64,000 bases of DNA from Exiguobacterium sp. (GTDB taxonomy: Bacteria > Bacillota > Bacilli > Exiguobacteriales > Exiguobacteriaceae). Positions 33,948-41,915 of this stretch are shown piece by piece (position 1 is the stretch's first letter; each line of letters begins with the position of its first letter). Below the pieces are notes generated by a model. That model was not told the DNA's origin, did no database searches, and saw only the letters and a list, made by a program, of their open reading frames with translations. Both the position numbers and the translations under genes were made by a program. Where the stretch lies: NCBI RefSeq assembly GCF_020832205.1, contig NZ_JAFIFD010000037.1, positions 1 through 64,000 of the forward strand, given 5' to 3'.

Positions 33948-35700
33948 CATTCAAGAATGGGCGGTCATCAAGCGGCTGCTCGGCTATACGAAGCGATACG
34001 GACGTCCGCTCAGCCTCGCGTTCGTGTTCTTATTGCTCGCGACAGGGGCGAAGCTCGCCGGACCGTTTTTGATCAAAGTGTTCATCGACGAGTTCGTCAC
34101 CCCGGGCGTCTATCCGACGAATTGGGTCGTCACTTTATTCGTCGTCTATATGGTGCTCCATCTCTCGGCCATCATCTTTGACTACTTGCAATCGATCTCG
34201 TTCCAAAAGATCGCACTTAAAATCGTCCAAAACATCCGGATGGACATCTTCCGGCACGTGATGGGCATGCGCCTCGCCTACTTCGACCGAACTCCGGCCG
34301 GCGTTCTCGTCTCGCGAATCACAAACGACACGGAAGCCGTCAAGGAGTTGTACGTCGGCGTCATGAGCACGTTCGTGCAGTCGGGTGTGCAACTGCTCGG
34401 GACGTATATTTTCCTCTACATCCTCGAGCCGACGCTCGCGACGATGGGTCTCGTTCTCGTGCCGCTCTTTTGGCTCATCATTTGGGCGTATCGTCGCTAT
34501 TCGACGAAATATTTCGCCCAAGTCCGCGACTTGTTGTCCCAGCTGAACGCACAATTGAACGAGTCGGTCAACGGGATGGGCATCGTTCAGCAGTTCCGGC
34601 AAGAAGAGCGTCTCATCCGACAATTTGAAGAGACGAACGAAGCACATCAACAAGCCCGCTATCGTAACTTGAAGCTCGACAGCATGTTGCTTCGCCCGAT
34701 CATCGAGCTGTTGCTCGCTTTCTCCATCATCGGGCTGCTCGGTTATTACGGGGTATTGTCGACGACAGAACAAGTCCAAATCGGTGTCGTCTATGCGTTC
34801 ATCAGCTATATCGAGCGGATCTTCCGCCCGGTGCTTGATATCATGCAGCGCTTGAGTGAGTTTCAACAAGCGGTCGTCTCGGCCGATCGTGTATTCAAAA
34901 TTCTGGATACGGATGAACCGGCACCTGGCAAACGTCTGCCGGGTGAGGCGCGAATCGGGAATGGCGAAGTTCGGTTCGATGACGTCACGTTCAGTTATGA
35001 CGAAGAAGTCGATGTATTGAAAAACATCTCGTTCGTCGCGAAACCAGGGGAGACCGTCGCACTCGTCGGTCATACGGGGAGTGGGAAAAGTTCCATCATC
35101 AACCTGCTCACCCGTTTCTATCCGTATCAATCTGGTCAAATCACGATCGACGGCCAACCGATCGAACAGTTCGAGGAGGCGGAACTCCGGGACAAGGTAG
35201 GACTCGTCTTGCAAGACCCGTTCCTCTTCACGGGCACGATCGAGGATAACTTGAAGCTGTTCAATCCCGCTATCGATTCCGACCGTGTCCGCGAGGCAGC
35301 CGAATTCGTGCAAGCCCACACGTTCATCGAGAAGCTTGATGCCGGATACGGACACCAAGTCGGGGAGCGTGGGGCCACGTTCTCGAGCGGGGAGCGGCAG
35401 TTGCTCGCATTCGCCCGCACGGTCGCACGAGATCCGAAAATTCTTATTCTTGATGAAGCGACGAGTTCGATCGATACGGAGACAGAAGAGCGTGTCCAGT
35501 TCGCGCTTGACCGGATGCGGCGCGGGCGGACGACCATCGCCATCGCCCACCGGCTCTCAACGATCCAAGACGCGGATCTCATCCTCGTCCTTCATCGCGG
35601 GGAAATCGTTGAACGAGGCAACCACCAAGAGCTGCTTCGGCAAGACGGGTTGTATAAAAAGATGTATGAATTACAATCCGGTCAACGTCTGATGTCATAA
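33937..35700 (+). CDS. ABC exporter half-transporter with canonical ATP site (BmrD/YheH-like)
   Basis: 587 residues. Six-span exporter domain followed by an ATPase domain: Walker A G-H-T-G-S-G-K-S-S (about 378), signature F-S-S-G-E-R-Q (non-canonical start), Walker B I-L-I-L-D-E-A with the catalytic Glu present, and H-R-L-S. Overlaps the upstream half-transporter by 11 bases; together they should form a heterodimeric drug or lipid exporter of BmrCD/LmrCD type with one active and one degenerate site. No attenuator leader peptide like BmrB is visible upstream. Confidence 0.92.
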   Translation: MKHDIQEWAVIKRLLGYTKRYGRPLSLAFVFLLLATGAKLAGPFLIKVFIDEFVTPGVYPTNWVVTLFVVYMVLHLSAIIFDYLQSISFQKIALKIVQNIRMDIFRHVMGMRLAYFDRTPAGVLVSRITNDTEAVKELYVGVMSTFVQSGVQLLGTYIFLYILEPTLATMGLVLVPLFWLIIWAYRRYSTKYFAQVRDLLSQLNAQLNESVNGMGIVQQFRQEERLIRQFEETNEAHQQARYRNLKLDSMLLRPIIELLLAFSIIGLLGYYGVLSTTEQVQIGVVYAFISYIERIFRPVLDIMQRLSEFQQAVVSADRVFKILDTDEPAPGKRLPGEARIGNGEVRFDDVTFSYDEEVDVLKNISFVAKPGETVALVGHTGSGKSSIINLLTRFYPYQSGQITIDGQPIEQFEEAELRDKVGLVLQDPFLFTGTIEDNLKLFNPAIDSDRVREAAEFVQAHTFIEKLDAGYGHQVGERGATFSSGERQLLAFARTVARDPKILILDEATSSIDTETEERVQFALDRMRRGRTTIAIAHRLSTIQDADLILVLHRGEIVERGNHQELLRQDGLYKKMYELQSGQRLMS

Positions 35701-35736
35701 AATTGAAAGTGTACCGATGGAGGTATCCAGTTTCCA

Positions 35737-35769
35737 TAAAAAAAGCTCGCCACAATGTTGTGGCGAGCT
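35737..35769 (-). terminator. Terminator of the Spo0E-like gene (minus strand)
   Basis: On the minus strand AGCTCGCCACAA/TTGTGGCGAGCT followed by T7. It may also serve the plus-strand exporter operon, although no T run follows on that side. Confidence 0.85.
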
Positions 35770-35776
35770 GTCGTGT

Positions 35777-35959
35777 TTAACGAGTCAAAAGTTCTTCTGG
35801 ATGTTTTAACAGGACGTGACGTGTGATCAACGTGTCTAGTTCCTGACTGACATGAATCACTTCAGGAGACGTCCAACTATGTCGTGAAGCGACTTCGTAC
35901 AACTCATCGCGCTTTCGTTCAATGGCATGGTGTAAGTTTTCAGCTGTGATGACCGCCAC
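35777..35959 (-). CDS. Spo0E-family aspartyl-phosphate phosphatase
   Basis: 60 residues, the size of Spo0E/YnzD-type proteins. It carries the family signature: a helix with R-K-R-D-E-L-Y-E-V-A, then V-S-Q-E-L-D-T-L-I, where S-Q-E-L-D is the conserved phosphatase core. These proteins dephosphorylate Spo0A~P or other response regulators. GTG 35959 is chosen because GGGGGAAACAAT precedes it; the longer frame from ATG 36010 adds unrelated residues. Occurs as a lone gene between an exporter and ccdA. In a presumed non-sporulating host the target is unclear. Confidence 0.85.
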   Translation of the reverse strand: MAVITAENLHHAIERKRDELYEVASRHSWTSPEVIHVSQELDTLITRHVLLKHPEELLTR

Positions 35960-36122
35960 ATTGTTTCCCCCATCATTATAAAATAGAAACTGGTGTACTT
36001 GAATATCCAAATGTTAGCATCTAACACTACTTATGACAAGTTTCATTTCCATGTCAATCATTACAATAAAGAGTGACGCTTCCAAGGAGCAAAAGATACG
36101 AGCATTTTGAAAAGGTTTTCGC

Positions 36123-36128
36123 TATAAT
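36123..36128 (+). promoter_or_regulatory. Candidate -10 element of ccdA
   Basis: Perfect TATAAT, 24 bases before the ccdA start, but no acceptable -35 at 16-18 bases; TTGAAA lies only 10 bases upstream. Confidence 0.35.
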
Positions 36129-36151
36129 GGGGCTGAAAGGTGGAAGATCGC

Positions 36152-36850
36152 ATGGAAGTCACTCTTTGGCTCGCCTTCGGGGCGGGCGTCTTATCGTTTT
36201 TATCTCCGTGTACGCTACCGCTTTATCCCGTCTTTTTGTCATATATTACAGGGGTATCGGTTTCTGACTTGAAGCACGAAGGGTTGCGTCAACGGAAAGC
36301 TTGGTTTCATACGTTTGCCTTCTTGTTCGGTTTCTCAATCGTCTTTCTCGTCCTCGGACTATCGACCTCGCTCATCGCTGACGTCTTCATCCAGTATAAA
36401 GACAGCCTGCGCATGTTCGGTGCCATCCTCATCTTCGTGTTCGGCGTCTTTTTAGCCGGACTTTGGCAGCCTCGTTTCATGATGCAAGAAAAGAAGCTTG
36501 CGCTCGGTGAACGCAAAAGTGGTTATTTCGGTACCGTGTTGATCGGTATCGGATTCGCTGCCGGTTGGACACCTTGTACCGGACCGATTCTCGCTGGTGT
36601 CATCGCCCTAGCGGCCTCGAACCCGAGTCAAGGGATGGGGTATATGCTCGCCTACGTGATCGGGTTCTCCATCCCGTTTCTCGTCATGGCCGGATTTGTC
36701 GGGAAGATCAAGTACTTGGCGAAAAATAGCGGCAAAGTCGCGAAATTCGGCGGCTACTTGATGATGGCGTTCGGCGTATTGTTGTATTTTGATGGGATGA
36801 ACCGCTTCGCTGCTTGGATGAGCGAACTCGTCGGATTCACCGGATTTTAA
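36152..36850 (+). CDS. ccdA: Cytochrome c biogenesis protein CcdA
   Basis: 232 residues, six hydrophobic spans. It carries reducing power across the membrane from thioredoxin to the cytochrome c maturation (and other thiol) partners. The two redox cysteines are in S-P-C-T-L-P-L-Y-P (about residue 18) and G-W-T-P-C-T-G-P-I (about 137). ATG 36152 follows AAAGGTGG; the upstream GTG lies within that site. Followed by ccdC; the ccdB-like response-regulator gene (yneI) found between them in B. subtilis is missing. Confidence 0.95.
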   Translation: MEVTLWLAFGAGVLSFLSPCTLPLYPVFLSYITGVSVSDLKHEGLRQRKAWFHTFAFLFGFSIVFLVLGLSTSLIADVFIQYKDSLRMFGAILIFVFGVFLAGLWQPRFMMQEKKLALGERKSGYFGTVLIGIGFAAGWTPCTGPILAGVIALAASNPSQGMGYMLAYVIGFSIPFLVMAGFVGKIKYLAKNSGKVAKFGGYLMMAFGVLLYFDGMNRFAAWMSELVGFTGF

Positions 36851-36863
36851 AGGGGTTGACCGT

Positions 36864-37322
36864 ATGTCGATATTTTGGGGATCGACCATCGTCGCGCTGT
36901 TGATGGGGCTTGTCGCGAGCTTCGTTCGCGTCAAAGCCTCAGCACGTCCGACGAACGCCAAGAAAATTTTAATACCCCCGGTCGCGATGTCGACGGGGAT
37001 GCTCCAATTCCTCGTCCCGGCGTTTCGGCTCACATGGCTTGAAGTCGGGGAGGCACTGCTCGTCGGCTTAATCTTCAGTATCTTTTTGATCAAGACGTCC
37101 AATTTCGAAAAGCGGGGCGGGGAAGTGTATCTCTCGCGTTCGAAGGCGTTCTTTATCGTCGTCTTCGCCCTGCTCGCCATCCGGACCGTCATGAAGGCGT
37201 TCCTTGGCGGCGAAGTGAACGTGTTTGCGACCGGCGGACTGTTTTACTTGATCGCCTGGGGCATGATTGTGCCGTGGCGGATTGCGATGTATCAAAAATA
37301 TAAACGAATCATGGCCACATGA
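36864..37322 (+). CDS. ccdC: CcdC family membrane protein
   Basis: 152 residues with four or more spans. It matches the CcdC/YneJ family by the pattern R-V-K-A-S-A-R-P-T-N-A-K-K-I-L-I-P-P, G-M-L-Q-F-L-V-P-A-F-R and L-I-K-T-S-N-F-E. CcdC is encoded beside ccdA in Bacilli, but deletion has little effect on cytochrome c in B. subtilis, so its role is unclear. Thirteen bases after ccdA, same operon. Confidence 0.88.
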   Translation: MSIFWGSTIVALLMGLVASFVRVKASARPTNAKKILIPPVAMSTGMLQFLVPAFRLTWLEVGEALLVGLIFSIFLIKTSNFEKRGGEVYLSRSKAFFIVVFALLAIRTVMKAFLGGEVNVFATGGLFYLIAWGMIVPWRIAMYQKYKRIMAT

Positions 37323-37357
37323 AAGGCGTACCTGACAGCATCAGGTACGCCTTTTTT
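37322..37357 (+). terminator. Rho-independent terminator after ccdC
   Basis: Fourteen-pair stem AAAGGCGTACCTGA/TCAGGTACGCCTTT with CAGCA loop and T6; also placed to stop the convergent symporter transcript. Confidence 0.92.
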
Positions 37358-38919
37358 CAATCGACTTGACGTGAGATGGCGGCCTCGGTCTCCGCATCGA
37401 TTCCCGTGTTCGCTTTGACGAGGATCCGTTCGTAGTTACCGAGCGCTTCGTCTGACTTCGTCATATACGTCCCGACGATGGCAGCGAGGAAACCGAGCGG
37501 GATCGAGACGATTCCTGGGTTCGTGAGCGGGAAGAGCGCTTCCCCGATGAAGATGGCCGACCCGTCCGGTGCCCATAAGTTCGGACTGATCGCGACGAGG
37601 AAGAGGGAAGAGAACAGTCCGACGACCATCCCGAAGATGGCGCCTCCCGAGTTGAACCGACGCCAGAAAATCGTGAAAAGGATGACCGGCAAGTTCGCGC
37701 TCGCGGCGACGGCGAACGCGAGCGAGACGAGGAAAGCGACGTTCATCGACTGGGCGAAGAAGGCGAGCCCCATCGAGACGACAGCGACGGCCACAGAAGC
37801 GATTCGAGCCGCAAGCACTTGCTCTTTCTCCGTCGCTTCGCCTTTACGGACGATGTGTCCGTAGAAGTCGTGGGCGAACGCCGAGGCGGCCGATAAGACG
37901 AGACCGGCGACGACGGCGAGAATCGTCGCGAAGGCGATGGCGGCGACGAAGGCGAACAACAAGTCACCCCCGAGCACTTGAGCCAATAGCGGGGCGGCCA
38001 TGTTACCGGCAGGGTTGGCGGCGATGATCGCATCCGAACCGACGAACGCCGCAGCCCCGAAGCCGAGAAAGATCGTCAAAATGTAGAAGGCGCCGATGAC
38101 CCACGTCGCGTAGACGACCGATTGCCGAGCCGTCGGTGCGTCTTTCACCGTGAAGAACCGGATGAGGATATGAGGCAGACCAGCCGTCCCGAGAACGAGC
38201 GCTAAATTAAGTGAGATCGTATCGAGCGGAAGCTTGAACTTGTTGCCCGGGTTCAAGAAACTATCGCCGAGCGGTGTTGCTTTGCTCACTTCGGAAAACA
38301 TTTTGAACACCGAAAAATCGAACTTGGCGAACACAAGGAACGAGATAATGGCTGTTCCGATCATCAACAGGACTGCTTTTGTGATCTGCACCCAAGACGT
38401 TGCCGTCATCCCGCCAAAGACGACATACACCGTCATGAGAATCCCGACAACGACGACGCTCGTCGTGTAAGGAATGCCGAGCAACAGTTCGATGAGCGCG
38501 CCGGCACCGACGAGCTGGGCGATCATATAAAAGATCGAGATGACGATGGCGTTCATCGCGGCGACGCCGCGGACACGCGGTTTGTTGAAGCGAGCGGCGA
38601 TCATATCTGCCATCGTGTACTTACCGAGGTTGCGGAGCGGCTCGGCGACGAGATATAAGACGACGAGATATGCGACGAGGAACCCGATCGAGTAAAAGAA
38701 CCCGTCGAACCCCGCGAGGGCGATCATCCCGGCGATCCCGAGGAAGGAAGCGGCCGACATATAATCGCCGGCGATGGCGAGACCGTTCTGAAAGCCGGTC
38801 AATCCGCCATCGGCCGTATAGAAATCACTGGCCGTCTTCGTCTTGCGGGCAGCGAAAAACGTGATGACGAGCGTCAATCCGACAATGGCGAGAAAGAGGA
38901 GTACGGCCGTCACGTTCAT
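37357..38919 (-). CDS. Sodium:solute symporter, acetate (ActP)-type
   Basis: 520 residues with about 13 hydrophobic spans. Start of the family: T-A-S-D-F-Y-T-A-D-G-G-L-T-G-F-Q-N-G-L-A-I-A (Tyr/Asp/Gly pattern) and A-S-F-L-G-I-A-G-M-I-A typical of ActP/MctC cation-monocarboxylate symporters. The upstream DUF485 gene overlaps it by four bases, the usual yjcH-actP layout. Likely substrates are acetate, propionate or pyruvate. The operon has a CRE upstream (39366-39379), consistent with glucose repression. The first three residues of ATG overlap the DUF485 stop. Confidence 0.9.
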   Translation of the reverse strand: MNVTAVLLFLAIVGLTLVITFFAARKTKTASDFYTADGGLTGFQNGLAIAGDYMSAASFLGIAGMIALAGFDGFFYSIGFLVAYLVVLYLVAEPLRNLGKYTMADMIAARFNKPRVRGVAAMNAIVISIFYMIAQLVGAGALIELLLGIPYTTSVVVVGILMTVYVVFGGMTATSWVQITKAVLLMIGTAIISFLVFAKFDFSVFKMFSEVSKATPLGDSFLNPGNKFKLPLDTISLNLALVLGTAGLPHILIRFFTVKDAPTARQSVVYATWVIGAFYILTIFLGFGAAAFVGSDAIIAANPAGNMAAPLLAQVLGGDLLFAFVAAIAFATILAVVAGLVLSAASAFAHDFYGHIVRKGEATEKEQVLAARIASVAVAVVSMGLAFFAQSMNVAFLVSLAFAVAASANLPVILFTIFWRRFNSGGAIFGMVVGLFSSLFLVAISPNLWAPDGSAIFIGEALFPLTNPGIVSIPLGFLAAIVGTYMTKSDEALGNYERILVKANTGIDAETEAAISRQVD

Positions 38920-39245
38920 GGTGTCTCCTCCTGTTTGATTTTCGCGACGAGTTCATCGAAGCGGCGGGCCCGGCGGCTATAGAGGACACAAAACGTCCAC
39001 GTCATGAAAAACTGGGAAAATGCGAGTACCCAGGCCCAGGTGATATCACCGGCGACTTTCGTGTTCAAGAACGTGAAATAACTCGTCGAGATTGGCAATG
39101 TGAAATAAAAGATGAGTGAAAAAATGATGGATGGTACGATGAAGCGGTTCTTTTCCTGCATCAGCTTCACGAACGTCGGGCTTTCGACGATCGCCTCCGC
39201 TGACCGAGTGCTCTCGGTTTGAGTGACTTCTGTTACGTCATGCAT
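38916..39245 (-). CDS. DUF485 membrane protein (YjcH-like)
   Basis: 109 residues with two transmembrane helices (F-I-V-P-S-I-I-F-S-L-I-F-Y-F and W-A-W-V-L-A-F-S-Q-F-F-M-T-W) and a charged tail, the DUF485 pattern. These proteins are nearly always encoded just before an acetate-type symporter and are thought to support it. CCAAGGAGG precedes the ATG. First gene of the two-gene minus-strand operon. Confidence 0.9.
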   Translation of the reverse strand: MHDVTEVTQTESTRSAEAIVESPTFVKLMQEKNRFIVPSIIFSLIFYFTLPISTSYFTFLNTKVAGDITWAWVLAFSQFFMTWTFCVLYSRRARRFDELVAKIKQEETP

Positions 39246-39279
39246 CGATAAACCTCCTTGGCAATCAAGATACGTACAT

Positions 39280-39341
39280 TATAGAAATGAAAATGAAGGA
39301 AAATCCATCCATTTTTAATCACCTTAGAAGTCATTATTATA
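39280..39341 (-). promoter_or_regulatory. Two candidate -10 elements of the symporter operon
   Basis: Minus-strand TATAAT occurs at 39336-39341 and again at 39280-39285. Neither has a good -35. The first would place the CRE centre about 44 bases upstream of transcription start. Confidence 0.4.
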
Positions 39342-39346
39342 CTAAT

Positions 39347-39361
39347 ATTGGTCATACCAAT
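39347..39361. promoter_or_regulatory. Palindrome in the symporter promoter region
   Basis: ATTGGT-CAT-ACCAAT, a perfect 6-base inverted repeat between the CRE and the upstream -10; possible binding site of an unidentified regulator. Confidence 0.45.
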
Positions 39362-39365
39362 TATT

Positions 39366-39379
39366 TGTAAGCGTTTTCA
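39366..39379 (-). promoter_or_regulatory. Catabolite-response element (CRE)
   Basis: TGAAAACGCTTACA on the minus strand fits the CcpA consensus TGWAANCGNTNWCA at every position. Located about 120 bases upstream of the DUF485-symporter operon. Confidence 0.8.
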
Positions 39380-39480
39380 ATATTGTCTAAATATTGAACG
39401 TTATTCTAAGGTAATGATTCGAAAGAAAAATGGTTCTTTAGTCCTGTTAGTCGTATGGCACAATCCTCGTTCGAGGACAC

Positions 39481-39505
39481 AAAAAAGCCCCCATGTGGAT
39501 GGGGG
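39481..39505 (-). terminator. Terminator of the DUF2621 gene (minus strand)
   Basis: Minus strand: CCCCCAT/ATGGGGG stem with CCAC loop, then CTTTTTT. Confidence 0.88.
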
Positions 39506-39506
39506 A

Positions 39507-39938
39507 CTACTGCTGGAAATAATGTTTGTAGACGGTCCAGTCGATTTGTTCTTGCTCGAGTGCTTTCTTCAAAAACTTATGGTCACGTTTTGGCGTGGCG
39601 GCGATATATCCTTTGACGACGAGCTCCGTCGTCATTTCCTTCGCTCTCGACTCAAGGGCGAACTGTCCAATTTTGCCGGCAATTTTACGGATGGCGACGT
39701 CACGGAACAATTCGGGAACCGGCGTGACGAGCCGGTCGAGGAGCGTCCGTGTCTCAGGCGTCCACATGTGCCGGGTCCGATCGATATAGTCGTCCTCGAT
39801 ATCGAGCATAGATCGCCCGTCTTCTTTCGGCATTCGCTTTAAAAACTTCCGGAACATGAAAAATCCACCGATGGACATCAAGCCGATCATCACGAAACCC
39901 CAAAAGACAATGAAATACATCACCAGACTTTCTGGCAT
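39507..39938 (-). CDS. yneK: DUF2621 membrane protein (YneK-like)
   Basis: 143 residues. One N-terminal transmembrane helix (residues 7-28) and a cytoplasmic helical part with E-D-D-Y-I-D-R-T-R-H-M-W-T-P-E-T-R and K-G-Y-I-A-A-T-P-K-R-D-H-K-F-L-K typical of DUF2621. Function unknown; the neighbour ccdAC order matches B. subtilis yneK. GGGGGAAAG precedes the ATG. A plus-strand open frame over the same bases is a shadow. Confidence 0.85.
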   Translation of the reverse strand: MPESLVMYFIVFWGFVMIGLMSIGGFFMFRKFLKRMPKEDGRSMLDIEDDYIDRTRHMWTPETRTLLDRLVTPVPELFRDVAIRKIAGKIGQFALESRAKEMTTELVVKGYIAATPKRDHKFLKKALEQEQIDWTVYKHYFQQ

Positions 39939-40114
39939 CGTCTTTCCCCCGTTCTATCAATTCACAGTCATTCAAAATTAGTATACAAAAAAAAGTAGGA
40001 ATACAAAAGTAAGAGCATCGCCTTAGGATGGACGAACGGGTCTCATTTCGTTAGAATAGATAGCGTTGCAAACAGAACGAATTACGGACGTCTTGAAAGG
40101 AAAGGACCATATAT

Positions 40115-41710
40115 ATGAGCCAATTGAAACATGAAGTAGAGAAACGCCGGATTTTCGGCATCATCTCGCACCCGGATGCTGGTAAAACGACACTGACGGA
40201 GAAGTTGCTCTTGCACGGGGGCGCAATTCGCGAGGCAGGGACGGTCAAAGCCCGCAAAAACTCGAAGCACGCCAAGTCCGACTGGATGGAGATCGAGAAG
40301 CAGCGTGGCATCTCGGTCACATCGTCGGTCATGCAATTCGTCTACAAAGACAAAGTCGTCTCCATCATGGATACACCGGGACACAACGATTTCGGGGAAG
40401 ACACATACCGTGTCTTGACGTCGGTCGACAGTGCCGTCATGGTCATCGATGCCGCCAAAGGGATCGAGACGCAGACGAAGAAGCTGTTCCAAGTTTGTCG
40501 CATGCGGGGTATCCCGATCTTCACGTTCATGAACAAACTTGACCGCCAGGCGAAAGACCCGCTCGAGCTCATGGAAGAGCTCGAAGAAGTGCTCGGCATG
40601 CCATCGGTCGCCGTCACATGGCCGATCGGTAGCGGGATGCAGTTCGAAGGCGTGTACGACCGCATTAAAAATGAAGTCCATTTATTCCGAGGTGATAAGT
40701 CGACGCTCACGTTGAACGAAGACGGCGTGAACGATCCAGTCCTCGCCGACTATTTGACTGAAGAGAACTTGACGAACTTACGGGATGAGATCGACCTGCT
40801 TGACGGCGCCGGCAACGAAATCGACGTCGAGTCGATTCAACACGGGAAGCTGACACCTGTTTTCTTCGGGACGGCACTCGTCGACTTCGGCGTGACTTCG
40901 TTCTTGAATCATTACCTCGAGATGTCACCTGCTCCGGAAGCCCGTAAATCGAACGTCGGTCCGATCGATCCGACTGCAGAGGACTTCAGCGGCTTCGTGT
41001 TCAAGATTCAGGCGAACATGAACCCGGCCCACCGTGACCGGATCGCGTTCGTCCGCATCTGCTCAGGAGTGTTCGAACGCGGCATGGACGTCACGCTGAC
41101 GCGGACCGGGAAGAAGATCAAGTTGAGCCAATCGACGCAGCTCATGGCGAACGACCGAGAGACGGTCGATAAAGCGTTCGCTGGTGACGTCATCGGGATT
41201 TACGACTCGGGAACGTATCAAATCGGGGACACGATCACGACGTCGAAACAAAAAATCGCCTTTGAGGCGCTGCCGACATTCCCACCGGAACTGTTCATGC
41301 GTGTCTCGCCGATCAACTCGCTCAAGTCGAAACACTTCCATAAGGGTGTAGAACAGCTCGCCCAGGAAGGTGCGATCCAAGTATATCGCAACGAATACAA
41401 CGAGATTTATCTCGGTGCGGTCGGCCAACTCCAGTTCGAGGTGTTCGAGTATCGCTTGAACAATGAGTACGGAGTCGACATCCGCATGGAGCCTGTCTCG
41501 TATAGCGTCGCACGTTGGGTGAAGGACAAGGAACTGAAGGCGCTCAAACCGTTCCAGGACTCGCGCAACATGCTCGTGACGGACCGCTGGGAGCGGCCGG
41601 TGTTCTTGTTCGCGAACGAGTTCACGTTCGATCGGTTCAAAGAACGCTACGAAGACGAGTTGACGCTCGTCGACGCACTCGATGTCAACGCCGAGATCGG
41701 TGTCGAGTAA
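40115..41710 (+). CDS. prfC: Peptide chain release factor 3
   Basis: 531 residues. Translational GTPase that recycles class-1 release factors. G-domain motifs: G1 S-H-P-D-A-G-K-T-T (about 18), G2 R-G-I-S-V-T-S-S, G3 D-T-P-G-H-N-D-F, G4 N-K-L-D. The C-terminal domain has the RF3-specific V-G-Q-L-Q-F-E-V-F-E-Y-R-L. GAAAGGA precedes ATG 40115. Stands alone with its own terminator. RF3 is absent from many Bacilli, so its presence is a useful lineage marker. Confidence 0.96.
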   Translation: MSQLKHEVEKRRIFGIISHPDAGKTTLTEKLLLHGGAIREAGTVKARKNSKHAKSDWMEIEKQRGISVTSSVMQFVYKDKVVSIMDTPGHNDFGEDTYRVLTSVDSAVMVIDAAKGIETQTKKLFQVCRMRGIPIFTFMNKLDRQAKDPLELMEELEEVLGMPSVAVTWPIGSGMQFEGVYDRIKNEVHLFRGDKSTLTLNEDGVNDPVLADYLTEENLTNLRDEIDLLDGAGNEIDVESIQHGKLTPVFFGTALVDFGVTSFLNHYLEMSPAPEARKSNVGPIDPTAEDFSGFVFKIQANMNPAHRDRIAFVRICSGVFERGMDVTLTRTGKKIKLSQSTQLMANDRETVDKAFAGDVIGIYDSGTYQIGDTITTSKQKIAFEALPTFPPELFMRVSPINSLKSKHFHKGVEQLAQEGAIQVYRNEYNEIYLGAVGQLQFEVFEYRLNNEYGVDIRMEPVSYSVARWVKDKELKALKPFQDSRNMLVTDRWERPVFLFANEFTFDRFKERYEDELTLVDALDVNAEIGVE

Positions 41711-41726
41711 TAAGTTTGGATTGTCT

Positions 41727-41756
41727 AAGCGATTCCTTTATGGAGTCGCTTTTTTT
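41727..41756 (+). terminator. Rho-independent terminator after prfC
   Basis: Stem AAGCGATTCC/GGAGTCGCTT (one wobble) and T7. Confidence 0.88.
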
Positions 41757-41781
41757 ACGTTCAGCCGGCACGACAGTTTTG

Positions 41782-41796
41782 ATAAGTTTTACTTAT
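41782..41796. promoter_or_regulatory. CcpC-type operator upstream of acnA
   Basis: ATAA-GTTTTAC-TTAT, an exact ATAA-N7-TTAT. Its centre lies about 66 bases upstream of the predicted transcription start, which is where CcpC binds in the B. subtilis citB promoter. Confidence 0.75.
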
Positions 41797-41819
41797 GACT
41801 AATTTGTGACGGAATGTAT

Positions 41820-41848
41820 TTTACGTCACGCTATAGTTGTATTATGAT
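41820..41848 (+). promoter_or_regulatory. Promoter of acnA
   Basis: TTTACG (41820-41825), 17-base spacer, TATGAT (41843-41848). Confidence 0.6.
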
Positions 41849-41860
41849 AAACATGTGATA

Positions 41861-41874
41861 AGTAAGCGATTACG
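41861..41874 (+). promoter_or_regulatory. CRE-like sequence in the acnA leader
   Basis: AGTAAGCGATTACG differs from the CRE consensus only at its outer bases and would lie just after the transcription start. Candidate only. Confidence 0.35.
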
Positions 41875-41915
41875 GCTACTGCCCGCGTCGCCGCTTTCAA
41901 AAAGGGGGAAATTGT

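Noticed and set aside
34135-35550. 471-codon open frame on the minus strand
   Set aside because: It is antisense to a well-supported ABC exporter gene; long shadow frames are common in this GC-rich coding sequence and it has no recognisable domain.
39348-39842. 164-codon plus-strand open frame
   Set aside because: It overlaps the DUF2621 gene, its terminator and the symporter operator; the minus-strand gene has the good start site and conserved pattern.
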